DNA of 64,000 nucleotides from Arion vulgaris. Its lineage: Eukaryota > Mollusca > Gastropoda > Stylommatophora > Arionidae. The translations under genes were made by a program, and so were the position numbers. Of this stretch, positions 45,501 through 46,682 are shown in pieces. The DNA lies in the NCBI GenBank assembly GCA_020796225.1, contig CM036753.1, positions 4,214,001 through 4,278,000 of the forward strand, in the 5' to 3' direction. Below the pieces are notes generated by a model that was not told where the DNA came from, did not search any database, and was given only the letters and a program-made list of their open reading frames with translations. Numbering within the stretch: the first letter of the stretch is position 1; the number at the start of each line of letters is the position of its first letter.

Positions 45501-46682
45501 TCTTTGTTATGTGGATGATGGTACAAAGCCATACTGAAAACTGGTTCCTTTGTCATGTGGACGATGTTTCAAAACCATATATAAATCTAGGTTTTTCAAT
45601 AATGTGGATGATAGTTCAAAAACATGTTAGATATCTATATGGATATGATTAATGAACAAATAAAAAGGCAACAAAATCAGAGGGATGTTTTTTAGAACAA
45701 TATTAAGAATCCCATATACTACAATCAATCAAGTGCTGCATCTGCCAGCGTAGGTGATAATATCTCTCCACAACTCTCTCTGCTTGGTGCATGTAATCAG
45801 TTCTGACATCAATCTTGTGTCAGACCATGACATCTTCTCCCTCTGTCTTCCATGATCTCTCCTTCCCTGAATTTTACCTGTTGTCACCAAATGTTCTAAA
45901 CCTCCTCTTCGCATTATATGCCCAAAGAGCCTTGATTGCCGGATTCTTATTCTTTTGATAAGGTGTCTTTGTGTGCAGGCCTGAGTTGAAACCTCATTAT
46001 TTGTTTTTCTCGCAGTCCATGGAATTTTCAACATTCTTCTGTGGCTTCCAATGATCATATTGATTATTTGTTCATTGTCCATGATTCGCTGCCATACAGA
46101 ACTATTGGATCAATATAGCACTGGAGTATTCTTTTCACAGTGTAATTGGTAATGAATTCAGGCATAGTGTGTTTTTGATTTTCGTCACCATTTTGTGGAT
46201 GGCATTTTGCTTTGTATCCACTGTATTGGAGTAACATTGCTCTTTGAGGCCCAATGTCTGTGAAAAACAAGATACTGAACAACCTAATATCATGTCATGC
46301 AAGAATGTCAAAAATAGAATTGATTAACAACCATTTGAGATAGAGAGTTGTAAAGTCCATTATTGGCAATGCAAGTAGACACTGCATATGATGAAGATGA
46401 TGTTGATGATGATCATTTGAGTAAGGAGTAATATATAAATACCCTATTTCATTTTAGTATTGGTAATTTTCTTTCATGTAATTGTTAACATCTTACTTTT
46501 CATAACAAATATATATATATATATTTTTTTTTACAAATCTCAAGCTTGGATTCTTCAAAAGACAAAAACACCATGAAGTTGAACAGTGGAGAAGAAAGCC
46601 AAAAAGACCTAAGAAGGGTCACTCAAATGCACCAAAGAATGATGAAGGGGAAAGTACTCCAGCAGAAGATGTTGATTCTTAA
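57..46682 (+). CDS. Integrin alpha subunit gene, 3' portion, 17 exons, 5' end outside window
   Basis: Spliced CDS join: 57-218, 2142-2244, 4155-4267, 5921-6054, 11459-11610, 17001-17167, 21868-21993, 22922-23044, 24029-24205, 27402-27616, 29630-29867, 30785-30929, 33925-34025, 38532-38660, 42043-42135, 45140-45256, 46545-46682. The sum is 2433 nt, i.e. 810 codons and TAA. All introns are GT-AG and all phases match. Integrin alpha chains are type I membrane adhesion receptors that pair with a beta chain and bind matrix or cell ligands. Seen here: FG-GAP blades with Asp-rich calcium loops, the RPVVDV start of the thigh, paired cysteines of genu and calf domains, the NNGPS motif of calf-2, an RKKR cleavage site, a 24-residue hydrophobic helix and GFFKR. 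The non-I-domain, cleaved type (RGD- or laminin-binding classes) fits the RKKR site, but an upstream I domain cannot be excluded. Which alpha subfamily it belongs to is not decided. Confidence 0.95.
442..530. repeat. Compound (TC)n(AT)n microsatellite
   Basis: About 18 bp of TC repeats followed by about 70 bp of AT repeats in the first intron. It lies at the 3' side of a minus-strand LINE tail (540-760), a common place for simple repeats to seed. Confidence 0.95.
540..760 (-). repeat. LINE 3' tail amplified to three tandem units
   Basis: Three imperfect units of about 60-66 bp, each holding TGCAATGGRCYTCCAACAT. On the minus strand they read EVHCSQP and related frames, the same end (FIAANLRCG) as the LINE at 18.9-20.2 kb, including the AGACGGCA boundary near 545-556. 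So a LINE terminus was inserted and then partly triplicated. Confidence 0.75.
800..1205 (+). mobile_element. LINE remnant: RNase H end and C-terminal tail
   Basis: In shifting + frames I read [33 protein letters not shown] and later [15 protein letters not shown] with LEHLRPKH. These line up with the RNase H end (F-x-PGH-x-G, NERADRLA) and the tail of the better preserved copies at 50.2 and 39.7 kb. Several stops and shifts; not functional. Confidence 0.65.
1455..1860 (+). mobile_element. SINE-like repeat T2, split by T1 insertion
   Basis: The sequence outside the T1 insertion (GCAGTACCATGTCTGAAG ... TTATACTTGATC) matches repeats near 26600-26640, 42940-43060 and 62290-62400, which share AGTACCACATCT and TTATACNGTAGCA. 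The family is defined only by these copies; class unknown. The ends given are approximate. Confidence 0.5.
1532..1780 (-). mobile_element. tRNA-derived SINE (family T1) with internal 35-bp repeats
   Basis: On the minus strand the element begins with a tRNA-like head: a box A-like GGCTAAGTGGTT and a box B GGTTCGAATCC about 45 bp apart. The body has four tandem copies of a roughly 35-bp unit (TTCATTGCACTGGATTTTA) and a T-rich (A-rich on minus) end near 1532-1545. It is flanked by a 13-bp direct repeat CCAYGTCTGAAGT (1519-1531 and 1781-1793, 12 of 13 identical), the target-site duplication. Confidence 0.8.
2142..2244 (+). CDS. Integrin alpha exon b: FG-GAP blade, first half
   Basis: A 34-codon exon plus one base, after a polypyrimidine tract and CTAG acceptor. 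It encodes [21 protein letters not shown], that is the FG turn and the start of the Asp-rich loop of the next propeller blade. The codon for the following Asp is split G|AT across the intron to exon c. This split confirms the donor at 2245 (GTAAAA) over the longer open frame that runs into the intron. Confidence 0.9.
2628..3123 (+). mobile_element. SINE family A copy, split by SINE B
   Basis: Two halves (2628-2735 and 2973-3123) together make one copy of the about 250-bp family also found at 12.3, 18.2, 36.8, 39.4, 53.7 and 60.8/61.5 kb. Diagnostic blocks: GCAAAGAATAGTACCACTGC, GAAATCGGAT, CACAAAGAGTGATTAACAAG, GATATGGAGC and a (GAA)n tail. The interruption is a complete SINE B. Confidence 0.85.
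2736..2972 (+). mobile_element. SINE family B with 10-bp target-site duplication
   Basis: Starts CCGAGTGGTTAAGGG, a Ser/Leu tRNA-like box A, and ends CGCAAAGAAGAAG. Exact direct repeats AATTAAAGAG lie at 2726-2735 and 2973-2982. A second copy is at 40008-40262. It shares the GTGTAAAGAATAGAACCACTG block with family A, so A and B probably have a common head. Confidence 0.85.
3124..3330 (+). mobile_element. Possible LINE RNase H fragment
   Basis: An open frame reads [19 protein letters not shown], close to the [13 protein letters not shown] core of LINE RNase H domains. Only this short stretch is recognisable, directly after the SINE A tail. Confidence 0.45.
3371..3828. mobile_element. hAT-like non-autonomous DNA transposon
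   Basis: A 458-bp segment starting CAGTGTTTCC and ending GGGAACCTATG, weak terminal inverted repeats, flanked by near-identical 8-bp repeats CTCTAGGT (3363-3370) and CTCTAGTT (3829-3836). Eight-bp duplications and CA-type ends with a C/T-rich motif suit the hAT superfamily. The 5' part contains two diverged copies of TTTTGGCCTACSGCCCACTT. No transposase frame. Confidence 0.55.
4155..4267 (+). CDS. Integrin alpha exon c: FG-GAP blade, second half
   Basis: The exon completes the split Asp codon and reads [14 protein letters not shown], then [21 protein letters not shown] is the GAP part of blade 6. The [10 protein letters not shown] strand leads into the last blade. Acceptor TAAG at 4151-4154, donor GTAGGC. 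Phase 0 at the 3' end. Confidence 0.93.
4329..5050 (-). mobile_element. LINE fragment: RNase H end and C-terminal domain
   Basis: On the minus strand: [20 protein letters not shown], then after a stop EWLNEWAKQ, then a 127-codon frame with [39 protein letters not shown]. This is the RNase H core (PG-x-N-x4-GNE-x2-D) and the Cys/His end found behind RNase H in jockey/I-type LINEs. Frames are interrupted; inserted in the intron after exon c. Confidence 0.8.
5085..5430 (-). mobile_element. LINE C-terminal tail fragment
   Basis: The minus strand reads [20 protein letters not shown], then [16 protein letters not shown] and [13 protein letters not shown]. The order R-x-T-W-R-K-T-V-E ... D-R-x-x-W-x-x-F-V-x-A-L is the usual end of endonuclease-reverse transcriptase type LINEs. 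Truncated and frameshifted. Confidence 0.6.
5431..5920. other. Intron sequence without recognised element
   Basis: AT-rich intron up to the acceptor of exon d. The stretch 5560-5690 (minus) contains an S-x-A-x-P-S-W-L like LINE echo (antisense of 7190-7300: TCAGCTCCTCCGTCATGGCT is the reverse complement of 7248-7267), so part of it is old LINE. No gene seen. Confidence 0.5.
5921..6054 (+). CDS. Integrin alpha exon d: last propeller blade
   Basis: A 44-codon exon plus two bases. It reads [15 protein letters not shown] and ends VFKT, continuing into the R of RPVVDV in exon e. By position this is blade 7. The usual D-x-D-x-N-G-Y-x-D calcium loop is not recognisable; the matching stretch is [16 protein letters not shown]. 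The FG turn and the closing strand before the thigh are kept. Acceptor TTTCTAG, donor GTAATG. Confidence 0.88.
6125..6335 (-). mobile_element. LINE 3' end, family E
   Basis: Matches in order the minus-strand LINE end at 45.72-46.08 kb: CCNGCATAGGCGATAAT, CAGTTCTGATATCGATC, CCTCTGTTTTCCACAATCTC, ACCATCAAATATTCTA. On the minus strand this encodes the basic tail after the RT domain. Short, 5'-truncated. Confidence 0.65.
6360..6600 (-). mobile_element. tRNA-like SINE, family T4
   Basis: The minus strand has a box B-like GGTTCGGGTTCAATTACAC preceded by AACTCGCTTCTTAGGTTAGT, the same head as at 30.19 kb on the + strand. The region near 6405-6440 matches the repeated tail unit of that copy (TTTTCATTGACCG). 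Diverged. Confidence 0.6.
6740..7240 (+). mobile_element. LINE C-terminal end with 137-bp tandem duplication
   Basis: The frame from 6932 reads [52 protein letters not shown]: the end of an endonuclease-reverse transcriptase LINE. A segment starting GATTTTATTGAAAGACAT occurs at 6743 and again at 6880, so about 137 bp was duplicated inside the fragment. Confidence 0.8.
7255..8790 (+). mobile_element. I/jockey-like LINE, RT C-terminal part plus RNase H, degenerate
   Basis: Frame 1 (7291-7839) reads [54 protein letters not shown], the thumb region after the RT. After stops, VVVYTDG begins RNase H; the next frame (8129-8500) reads [50 protein letters not shown]. The last Asp motif (NERADRLA) is broken by a shift. 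The end is CCAATAACCAATAACC, shared with other copies. 5' part absent. Confidence 0.88.
8990..9290 (-). mobile_element. LINE C-terminal fragment
   Basis: A 67-codon minus frame, [20 protein letters not shown], resembles the L-x-x-x-G-I/F-K-x-G-x-x-R segment that follows RNase H in the copies at 39.7 and 50.2 kb. Similarity is short. It could instead be unrelated. Confidence 0.4.
9383..10666. repeat. 46-bp minisatellite, about 28 copies
   Basis: Unit core TGATCTAACTCACACATGAT followed by TGCCACATACTGTAYGAG. Period 46 by direct counting. Units differ at a few fixed sites (GTTGGCTGA, GTAGGCAGA, GTTGGCTTA; ATGATT or ATTATT; TATGAG or TACGAG), and the variants recur in runs. Lies in the intron before exon e. 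Confidence 0.97.
10985..11345 (-). mobile_element. LINE 3' end, family C
   Basis: The same minus-strand tail as 22550-22890 and the reverse of 26850-27250 and 60970-61400: GCCTCACAGTGTCAGGATAA, CTTTTGCTTTGTATCCACTG, TACCCACTTTTTCCCTGATG. On the minus strand it encodes the K-W-F-x-H-I...R-Y-S-G-Y-K tail. Diverged, with shifts. Confidence 0.7.
11459..11610 (+). CDS. Integrin alpha exon e: start of thigh domain
   Basis: Joins the Arg codon AG|G, then [15 protein letters not shown] marks the propeller-to-thigh junction in integrin alpha chains. The exon carries three cysteines ([15 protein letters not shown]) in the spacing usual for the first thigh strands. It sits 5.4 kb beyond exon d, an intron filled by LINE copies and a 46-bp minisatellite. 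Acceptor TGCAG, donor GTAAGT after one base of a Thr codon. Confidence 0.93.
11611..12267. other. Intron, nothing recognised
   Basis: AT-rich intron after exon e. The open frame 11667-11981 has no domain, biased AT codon use and no splice context. I see no element. Confidence 0.6.
12279..12522 (+). mobile_element. SINE family A with target-site duplication
   Basis: A 244-bp copy from GTGGTGCAGGGCC through GTCGTAAGAGACGAC and GTAGTCGATATGAAGCGCTC to a GAAGAAG tail. Direct repeats TATTTTATAGC (12268-12278) and TACTTTATAGC (12523-12533), 10 of 11 identical, flank it. Confidence 0.88.
12890..13110 (+). mobile_element. SINE-like repeat T3
   Basis: GTCTCTGTGGCTAAGTC resembles a tRNA box A. TTCTGAAGGTC then CTTCTAATTCAAACTG is a decayed box B, and AGAGACCCATAGGACTGTTG follows. 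The same order (TTCTGAAGG, box B, GAGATCCCTAGGTCTGTTGC, AGAGTTTGTGC) is seen at 32.5 kb with an intact box B. Confidence 0.6.
13111..13689. other. Intron, nothing recognised
   Basis: T-rich intron stretch with no open frame longer than about 60 codons and no repeat copy I could match elsewhere in the window. Confidence 0.5.
13690..15600 (+). mobile_element. Endonuclease-reverse transcriptase type LINE, RT domain, broken
   Basis: Frames in order: [56 protein letters not shown] with NNWRGITLL; then AGFRPGRSC and KKAFDSLHR after a stop; then 304 codons (14510-15424) with [24 protein letters not shown] (the FADD catalytic site), [20 protein letters not shown] and [14 protein letters not shown]. 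The tail ends in an ATTATT repeat. The endonuclease part is missing, and at least three shifts or stops disrupt the frame. Confidence 0.92.
15601..16389. other. Intron, nothing recognised
   Basis: AT-rich intron between two LINE copies. Short open frames lack domains. Possibly old repeat, not matched. Confidence 0.5.
16390..16615 (-). mobile_element. LINE 3' end, same family as 13.7-15.6 kb, opposite strand
   Basis: The minus strand matches the last 200 bp of that LINE: AAAGCAGGCATTAAAGTGGG, CCTGAAATGAACTTTGCTGA, GAGTTGCCCATGACAGAG, CTTGCAGGTCTTATGTAACG. A 5'-truncated copy about 1 kb downstream of the larger one, inverted. Confidence 0.85.
16616..17000. other. Intron before exon f, nothing firm
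   Basis: Contains CATTAGGTGCACTATACACC and ATCCGGTCTTGAAACCGACA blocks that look like a dispersed repeat, but I found no second copy in the window. Confidence 0.4.
17001..17167 (+). CDS. Integrin alpha exon f: thigh domain
   Basis: Completes the Thr codon and gives 55 residues, [10 protein letters not shown] to AVLKE. It contains an N-glycosylation sequon (NGS) and a cysteine in VTDDCTMF, the pattern of the mid-thigh strand before the C-terminal part of the domain. Acceptor AATACAG, donor GTGAGT. Phase 0 at the 3' end. Confidence 0.9.
17168..18119. other. Intron with unassigned, less AT-rich segment
   Basis: From about 17500 to 18120 composition is closer to balanced and open frames exist on both strands (for example 17527-17745 minus, 17771-18001 plus). 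None shows a domain I can name. It may be a decayed transposon. No splice phase links it to the integrin. Confidence 0.4.
18120..18167. repeat. Perfect 15-bp inverted repeat (hairpin)
   Basis: AATCAGTGCCAGCTC (18120-18134) and GAGCTGGCACTGATT (18153-18167) are exact reverse complements separated by 18 bases. The flanks GGTGGGGTAGG and CGACCCCGCTCC could extend the stem imperfectly. Confidence 0.9.
18245..18490 (+). mobile_element. SINE family A
   Basis: Diverged + copy: GGGGAGCAAAGAATAGTAAC, GTTGTAAGAGGCAAATGAGG, CCTACTTGTAAGCGCATAAC, GTGGTTGATATGGAG and a (GAA)n tail at 18475-18490. Target-site duplication not clear. Confidence 0.85.
18915..20195 (+). mobile_element. LINE with RT domain (family E), frameshifted
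   Basis: Reads [30 protein letters not shown] (RT motif), then after a shift the 194-codon frame 19086-19670: [44 protein letters not shown] (catalytic YADD). After another shift, [31 protein letters not shown], and a tail ending GGCACCTGATGATGATGA. The catalytic Asp pair is intact. The 5' endonuclease part is missing. Confidence 0.92.
20355..20590 (+). mobile_element. LINE C-terminal tail fragment
   Basis: A 74-codon frame: [50 protein letters not shown]. This is the R-L-P-x-Q-x-L-x-W-x-P ... W-R-x-x-x-x-A-L-C end of an endonuclease-reverse transcriptase LINE. 5'-truncated. Confidence 0.8.
20700..21340 (+). mobile_element. LINE C-terminal part, near twin of 31.3 kb copy
   Basis: A 141-codon frame from 20708: [71 protein letters not shown], then shifts. 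This is the connection region after the RT of a widespread LINE type. Nearly the same sequence is at 31338-31830. Confidence 0.88.
21375..21600 (+). mobile_element. LINE family E 3' end, decayed
   Basis: [18 protein letters not shown] followed by GCAAGAGGAAGACTG, GGAAACCTTTAAAGATGGAC and CAGTTGACCTTTGACTTG repeats the order of 19940-20170. Stops throughout. Confidence 0.6.
21680..21835 (+). mobile_element. LINE family C 3' end, short
   Basis: AAAGGTGGACCTCAAAGATA, AACAGAGGCAATGAAAAACA and CCTGATGCTGTGAGGCAAAA match the last 150 bp of the family C copies at 27.2 and 61.3 kb. It ends 32 bp before exon g. Confidence 0.75.
21868..21993 (+). CDS. Integrin alpha exon g: thigh domain, C-terminal part
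   Basis: A 42-codon exon in phase 0: [19 protein letters not shown], then [12 protein letters not shown]. The stretch [10 protein letters not shown] followed by a proline-containing P-I-L-D loop is typical of the last thigh strands. Acceptor ATCTCAG, donor GTAAGT. Confidence 0.88.
22308..22525. mobile_element. piggyBac-like MITE, 218 bp
   Basis: Flanked on both sides by TTAA (22304-22307 and 22526-22529). The ends are inverted repeats, CCCTTTCGCTGCTA and TAGCAGCTAAAGGG, 13 of 14 pairing. CCC...GGG termini with TTAA duplication are the hallmark of the piggyBac superfamily. No coding capacity. It lies in the intron between exons g and h. Confidence 0.8.
22550..22890 (-). mobile_element. LINE family C 3' end
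   Basis: TTTTGCCTTACAGCGTCAGG, TTGTACACACTGTATCAGAG, AACCATTTCATTTTTTTTC and GTACTGATGTTGTTCTCACT follow the order of the copy at 10985-11345. It ends about 30 bp before exon h. Confidence 0.75.
22922..23044 (+). CDS. Integrin alpha exon h: genu and start of calf-1
   Basis: A 41-codon exon in phase 0: [19 protein letters not shown]. The C-x5-C loop with acidic residues followed by a DL strand is the genu, the knee between thigh and calf-1. It ends with a sequon NNT. Acceptor ATTCAG, donor GTCAGT. Confidence 0.92.
23395..23780 (+). mobile_element. LINE RT fragment
   Basis: Reads [49 protein letters not shown] with stops. These are the G-F-R-x-x-R-S and F-x-D-F-x-K-A-F-D RT motifs. Truncated on both sides. 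Confidence 0.82.
24029..24205 (+). CDS. Integrin alpha exon i: calf-1
   Basis: A 59-codon exon in phase 0, starting [17 protein letters not shown] and ending NGQDRTT. It holds one cysteine (AMFCQL). The open frame begins earlier at an in-frame ATG, but the TTACCAG acceptor at 24022-24028 gives the exon that fits the flanking phases. Donor GTAAGT. Confidence 0.88.
24365..24600 (-). mobile_element. LINE C-terminal Cys/His fragment
   Basis: The minus strand reads [20 protein letters not shown] and WPSDSML, the post-RNase H H-x-L-x-x-C-P module of jockey/I-like LINEs. Stops upstream. Confidence 0.7.
25500..26110 (-). mobile_element. LINE RNase H fragment
   Basis: The minus strand reads [55 protein letters not shown], matching W-I-P-G-H ... 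G-N-E-x-A-D-x-L-A-K-x-G-S of LINE RNase H. Together with 24365-24600 this may be one decayed element split by later sequence. Confidence 0.6.
26459..26582. repeat. 62-bp unit repeated twice
   Basis: AGCTATAGTAGATCCCACAC ... TTTTGTACAGACAG occurs at 26459 and again at 26521 with one or two differences. Confidence 0.95.
26640..26735 (+). mobile_element. 3' end of RNase H-type LINE, short
   Basis: GAAGACCTATGTGTCTGCC and GCTACGATATTAGTTTAGTA then ACCAATAACCAATG equals the terminus of the 7.3-8.8 kb element (GTTTAGTAACCAATAACC). Only about 95 bp remain. Confidence 0.65.
26850..27250 (+). mobile_element. LINE family C 3' end
   Basis: Reads [46 protein letters not shown], with the non-coding end CCTGACACTGTGAGG. 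Several stops. About 150 bp before exon j. Confidence 0.85.
27402..27616 (+). CDS. Integrin alpha exon j: end of calf-1, start of calf-2
   Basis: 71 codons plus two bases: [19 protein letters not shown]. The V-x-C followed by a PL or PM turn and a hydrophobic strand is the late calf-1 signature. A sequon NAT is present. The end reads [12 protein letters not shown], the calf-2 entry strand. Acceptor CCAAAG, donor GTAAGT. Confidence 0.92.
27679..27798. repeat. 40-bp unit repeated three times
   Basis: TATCAAAGTAGTTCTCTTGC followed by GAGTTGAAGAAATCATYCTG, period 40, near-identical copies, directly after exon j. Confidence 0.95.
27925..29165. repeat. 20-bp minisatellite (TTTTAACTGTATCTAACATR)
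   Basis: Roughly 44 units with point variants (TATTGTAAC, TGTTCTAAC, ATATCTAAC) and a recurring longer unit holding TTTTAATTTTAACTG. The array is interrupted at a TTAA inside one unit by the MITE at 27977-28324. Confidence 0.95.
27977..28324. mobile_element. piggyBac-like MITE nested in minisatellite
   Basis: 348 bp flanked by TTAA on both sides (27973-27976, 28325-28328). Ends CTCTTTCCACGC and GTGTGGAAAGAG pair at 11 of 12 positions. Removing the element and one TTAA restores a perfect array unit. Inside, a GC-rich block of about 40 bp (GCTTTAAGCCGCACACTG) is repeated two and a half times. No transposase. Confidence 0.82.
29218..29425 (-). mobile_element. LINE 3' end, family D
   Basis: The minus strand matches the family D end at 37.65 kb (+) and 54.74 kb (-): CTCTCTCTTTATCTCTTGCC tail, AGGTCCTCAACCTTCTCATG, AGTCTTTCCA, AGCTCTGCCT. 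It encodes the K-x-W-x-E-L-V-x-G-L-C-P terminus. Decayed. Confidence 0.65.
29630..29867 (+). CDS. Integrin alpha exon k: calf-2 with NNGPS motif
   Basis: One base completes Gly, then 79 codons. [14 protein letters not shown] carries the calf-2 motif H-x-Y-x-I-x-N-x-GPS found in nearly all integrin alpha chains, followed by the amphipathic IAIRVPMFL strand. A sequon NVT lies just before. The open frame extends upstream of the exon, but the GTGCAG acceptor fixes the start. Confidence 0.94.
30190..30550 (+). mobile_element. tRNA-like SINE T4 with 67-bp tail triplication
   Basis: Head AACTCGTTTCTTAGGCTAGT, then box B-like GGTCCGGGTTCAATACC, then CTCAGGTCAACCCAGCCTCA. The 3' part has three copies of a 67-bp unit (ACGGTCAATGAAAAATACGA at 30365, 30432 and 30499). 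Relative at 6360-6600 on the minus strand. Confidence 0.7.
30785..30929 (+). CDS. Integrin alpha exon l: calf-2 and start of Ser/Thr-rich linker
   Basis: 48 codons plus one base. [10 protein letters not shown] supplies a cysteine and a sequon. The exon then turns into a low-complexity stretch rich in Ser and Thr (about 20 of the last 28 residues). This is the disordered loop that precedes the heavy/light chain cleavage site. Acceptor GATTAG, donor GTCAGT. Confidence 0.88.
31338..31830 (+). mobile_element. LINE C-terminal part, twin of 20.8 kb copy
   Basis: Starts abruptly at TACTGTGTAATTAGTTCTTC and follows 20820-21300 almost base for base through GGCTCAGAAACATGGACAGC, GAACATCAGGTGGTACGACA and GAACTTTCGGAAGGAAAGAG. 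The 3' half reads [20 protein letters not shown] and [16 protein letters not shown]. 5'-truncated. Confidence 0.9.
31990..32480 (-). mobile_element. LINE family E 3' end
   Basis: Minus frame: [40 protein letters not shown]. Matches the basic tail at 45.73-46.08 kb. It lies just after a short conserved block TTGATAAAGGCC, TTTCGAAACGTTGCTGT (31905-31945) that recurs in the inverted repeat at 48.97 kb. Confidence 0.78.
32498..32710 (+). mobile_element. tRNA-derived SINE T3
   Basis: Box B GGTTCGAATCC is intact at about 32539, followed by GAGATCCCTAGGTCTGTTGC, AGAGTTTGTGC and GGGAAACCCTATGCAA. Same family as 12890-13110. Box A side decayed. Confidence 0.65.
32745..32999 (-). mobile_element. LINE family E 3' end feeding a minisatellite
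   Basis: ATCATCATCAGGTGCTGTGC, GGCTGGCATAGGCAATCATG, TCTCTCTCTGTCTTCCTCTG, GTTGTGACAATGTGTTCTAA are the minus-strand end of family E. The end runs without a break into the 24-bp array. Confidence 0.72.
32970..33465. repeat. 24-bp minisatellite, about 20 copies
   Basis: Unit CTCCTTCTCATCACATGTCT plus AAAY. Some units lack ATG (CTCATCACGTCTAAA). The unit equals part of the family E LINE tail (compare TAAGCCTCCCTTTCTCATCG at 32125), so the array arose by amplifying LINE sequence in place. Confidence 0.92.
33595..33770 (-). mobile_element. LINE C-terminal tail fragment
   Basis: The minus strand reads [52 protein letters not shown] without a stop, the end of an endonuclease-reverse transcriptase type LINE. 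Confidence 0.82.
33925..34025 (+). CDS. Integrin alpha exon m: furin cleavage site RKKR
   Basis: Completes Gly, then 33 codons: [18 protein letters not shown], then [11 protein letters not shown]-x-K/R-R is the proprotein convertase consensus; in cleaved integrin alpha chains it separates heavy from light chain in just this place. The light chain would start AADDKEK. Donor GTAGTA. A LINE starts about 50 bp downstream in the intron. Confidence 0.92.
34077..36690 (+). mobile_element. I/jockey-like LINE: RT plus RNase H, longest copy in window
   Basis: About 2.6 kb just after exon m. Frames in order: [85 protein letters not shown]; then SPLSP and YADDILVYR in a shifted frame; [51 protein letters not shown]; and RNase H (35971-36588) with [42 protein letters not shown]. 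All four RNase H acidic motifs and His remain. A 19-bp tandem duplication lies in the YADD region. It ends in an ATAAC repeat. The endonuclease part is missing. Confidence 0.93.
36830..37080 (-). mobile_element. SINE family A
   Basis: Minus copy beginning (as read on +) TTCTTCTTCTTTGAATGCTC, then CCACTTGTTAACTACTTTTT, GGCACATCCGATTTCTGCGA, GTCGCCTCTTACAACATGCC. Full length, about 250 bp, after the large LINE. Confidence 0.88.
37196..37639 (+). other. Intron stretch with an unassigned open frame
   Basis: An 89-codon frame (37196-37465) contains [21 protein letters not shown] do not recognise it and see no splice context tying it to the integrin. Probably chance or an old repeat. Confidence 0.25.
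37640..37850 (+). mobile_element. LINE family D 3' end
   Basis: GAAGGGCCCTTTCCTGAAAC, AAATACATGGAGATGAGATT, AAGACTTGGAATGAGTTGGT, GAGGGCCTATGTCC. Matches the coding terminus [12 protein letters not shown] of the copy at 54.74 kb. Its terminus runs straight into the 36-bp array. Confidence 0.8.
37851..38432. repeat. 36-bp minisatellite, about 16 copies
   Basis: Unit AAAGGGCATGAGAGAGAGTA, TAAGACACTGAAYGTA. Period 36 is a multiple of three, so five of the six frames stay open or nearly so (for example [12 protein letters not shown] repeats). The open frames are an artefact of the period. Located about 100 bp before exon n. Confidence 0.95.
38532..38660 (+). CDS. Integrin alpha exon n: light chain, cysteine-rich strand
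   Basis: A 43-codon exon in phase 0. [16 protein letters not shown] holds three cysteines in the spacing used for the disulfide to the heavy chain and an internal pair. [13 protein letters not shown] follows with a sequon NVS. Acceptor TGATAG, donor GTAAGA. Confidence 0.92.
39370..39633 (-). mobile_element. SINE family A with target-site duplication
   Basis: Minus copy from TTCTTTTCTTCTTCGAATGC to GGCCCAGCACCACACAGG. Exact direct repeats GGTCATTC at 39362-39369 and 39634-39641 bracket it. Confidence 0.88.
39655..40005 (-). mobile_element. LINE C-terminal fragment (RNase H type)
   Basis: Minus frame 39664-39969: [55 protein letters not shown]. The W-T-C-P-E-C end is that of the copies at 50.1 and 63.2 kb. 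5'-truncated. Confidence 0.85.
40008..40262 (+). mobile_element. SINE family B
   Basis: CCCGAGTGGTTACCGGGCCC head, GTGTAAAGAATAGAACCACT, ACGTGTAGAAGTCTATGCAT, GCAACGTATACACGTTCTTG and a (GAA)n tail. Second copy of the element nested at 2736-2972. Confidence 0.88.
40263..40839. other. Intron, nothing recognised
   Basis: AT-rich sequence between SINE B and the LINE fragment. No open frame or matched repeat. Confidence 0.5.
40840..41520 (-). mobile_element. LINE RT fragment, heavily decayed
   Basis: On the minus strand, in shifting frames: [68 protein letters not shown]. The order follows the RT of the 34-36.7 kb element ([20 protein letters not shown] ... SPVLFNVY). Many stops. Confidence 0.65.
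41693..41765. repeat. About 36-bp direct duplication
   Basis: TCCTATTCATTCTGCGATGA then AATGTCCAGACTYGAT occurs twice in a row. Confidence 0.9.
42043..42135 (+). CDS. Integrin alpha exon o: membrane-proximal calf-2 of light chain
   Basis: A 31-codon exon in phase 0: [19 protein letters not shown], then [11 protein letters not shown]. No motif beyond the alternating hydrophobic strand is visible, but its phase, position and the match to the last calf-2 strands support it. Acceptor ATCCACAG, donor GTTTGT. Confidence 0.82.
42405..42610 (-). mobile_element. tRNA-like SINE, unplaced family
   Basis: The minus strand contains GGGTTGTGGGTTCAATCCC (box B) with a decayed box A upstream (GGCATAAGCACTCGTC). 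The body includes CCTATAGGGCTTAGAAATG. Probably a tRNA-derived SINE related to T3. Confidence 0.5.
42930..43065 (+). mobile_element. T2 repeat copy
   Basis: ACACAAATTTGTACAAACAG, AAAGTACCACATTTGGAGTT, ATACTGTAGCAATTTAC match the T2 copies near 26.6 and 62.3 kb. Class unknown. Confidence 0.55.
43225..43440. repeat. About 59-bp imperfect tandem repeat, three to four copies
   Basis: TTTGTCCATCTCTTAATCAT, TCTCTCTGAAGTATATAGTT, GCTTCCTTCTTGTTCAC repeats three times, with a shorter fourth copy. Confidence 0.9.
43684..43855. repeat. 24-bp minisatellite, seven copies
   Basis: GCCCAGTGCATACATTATAT plus GATA, period 24. Gives spurious open frames on both strands. Confidence 0.95.
44372..44795. repeat. 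70-bp minisatellite, six copies
   Basis: GAAGCAACTAAGATYTCACC, ACTCTTGCATGTCTGAGATG, TAAGAATAACAGACAAGGGA, ARTTACCTCT; period 70, one unit with an extra G. Copies are more than 95 percent alike by eye, so the array is young. Confidence 0.96.
45140..45256 (+). CDS. Integrin alpha exon p: transmembrane helix
   Basis: A 39-codon exon in phase 0. After a short polar stretch, a Trp opens a hydrophobic helix ([20 protein letters not shown]) ending FWK. The Gly-containing GSVIAG motif and the Trp-Lys end match integrin alpha transmembrane segments, where small residues pack against the beta helix. Acceptor TTGCAG, donor GTAAGC. Confidence 0.95.
45405..45625. repeat. Degenerate about 23-bp repeats after transmembrane exon
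   Basis: Variants of TCATGTGGATGATGGTTCCT recur about eight times with indels. Confidence 0.8.
45720..46280 (-). mobile_element. LINE family E 3' part joined to family C piece
   Basis: Minus frame 45729-46082: [57 protein letters not shown]. Upstream on the minus strand (46064-46282) [12 protein letters not shown] is preceded by [16 protein letters not shown], and before that [17 protein letters not shown], which is a family C tail. The junction near 46150-46190 implies one inserted in the other. Confidence 0.8.
46545..46682 (+). CDS. Integrin alpha exon q: cytoplasmic tail and stop
   Basis: 45 codons and TAA. It opens [10 protein letters not shown], completing W-K-L-GFFKR, the membrane-proximal motif that clasps the beta tail. 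The rest is basic ([11 protein letters not shown]), then acidic ([13 protein letters not shown]). The intron falls exactly between the transmembrane helix and GFFKR. Acceptor CTCAAG after a long T tract. Confidence 0.95.
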   Translation, partial: LGFFKRQKHHEVEQWRRKPKRPKKGHSNAPKNDEGESTPAEDVDS

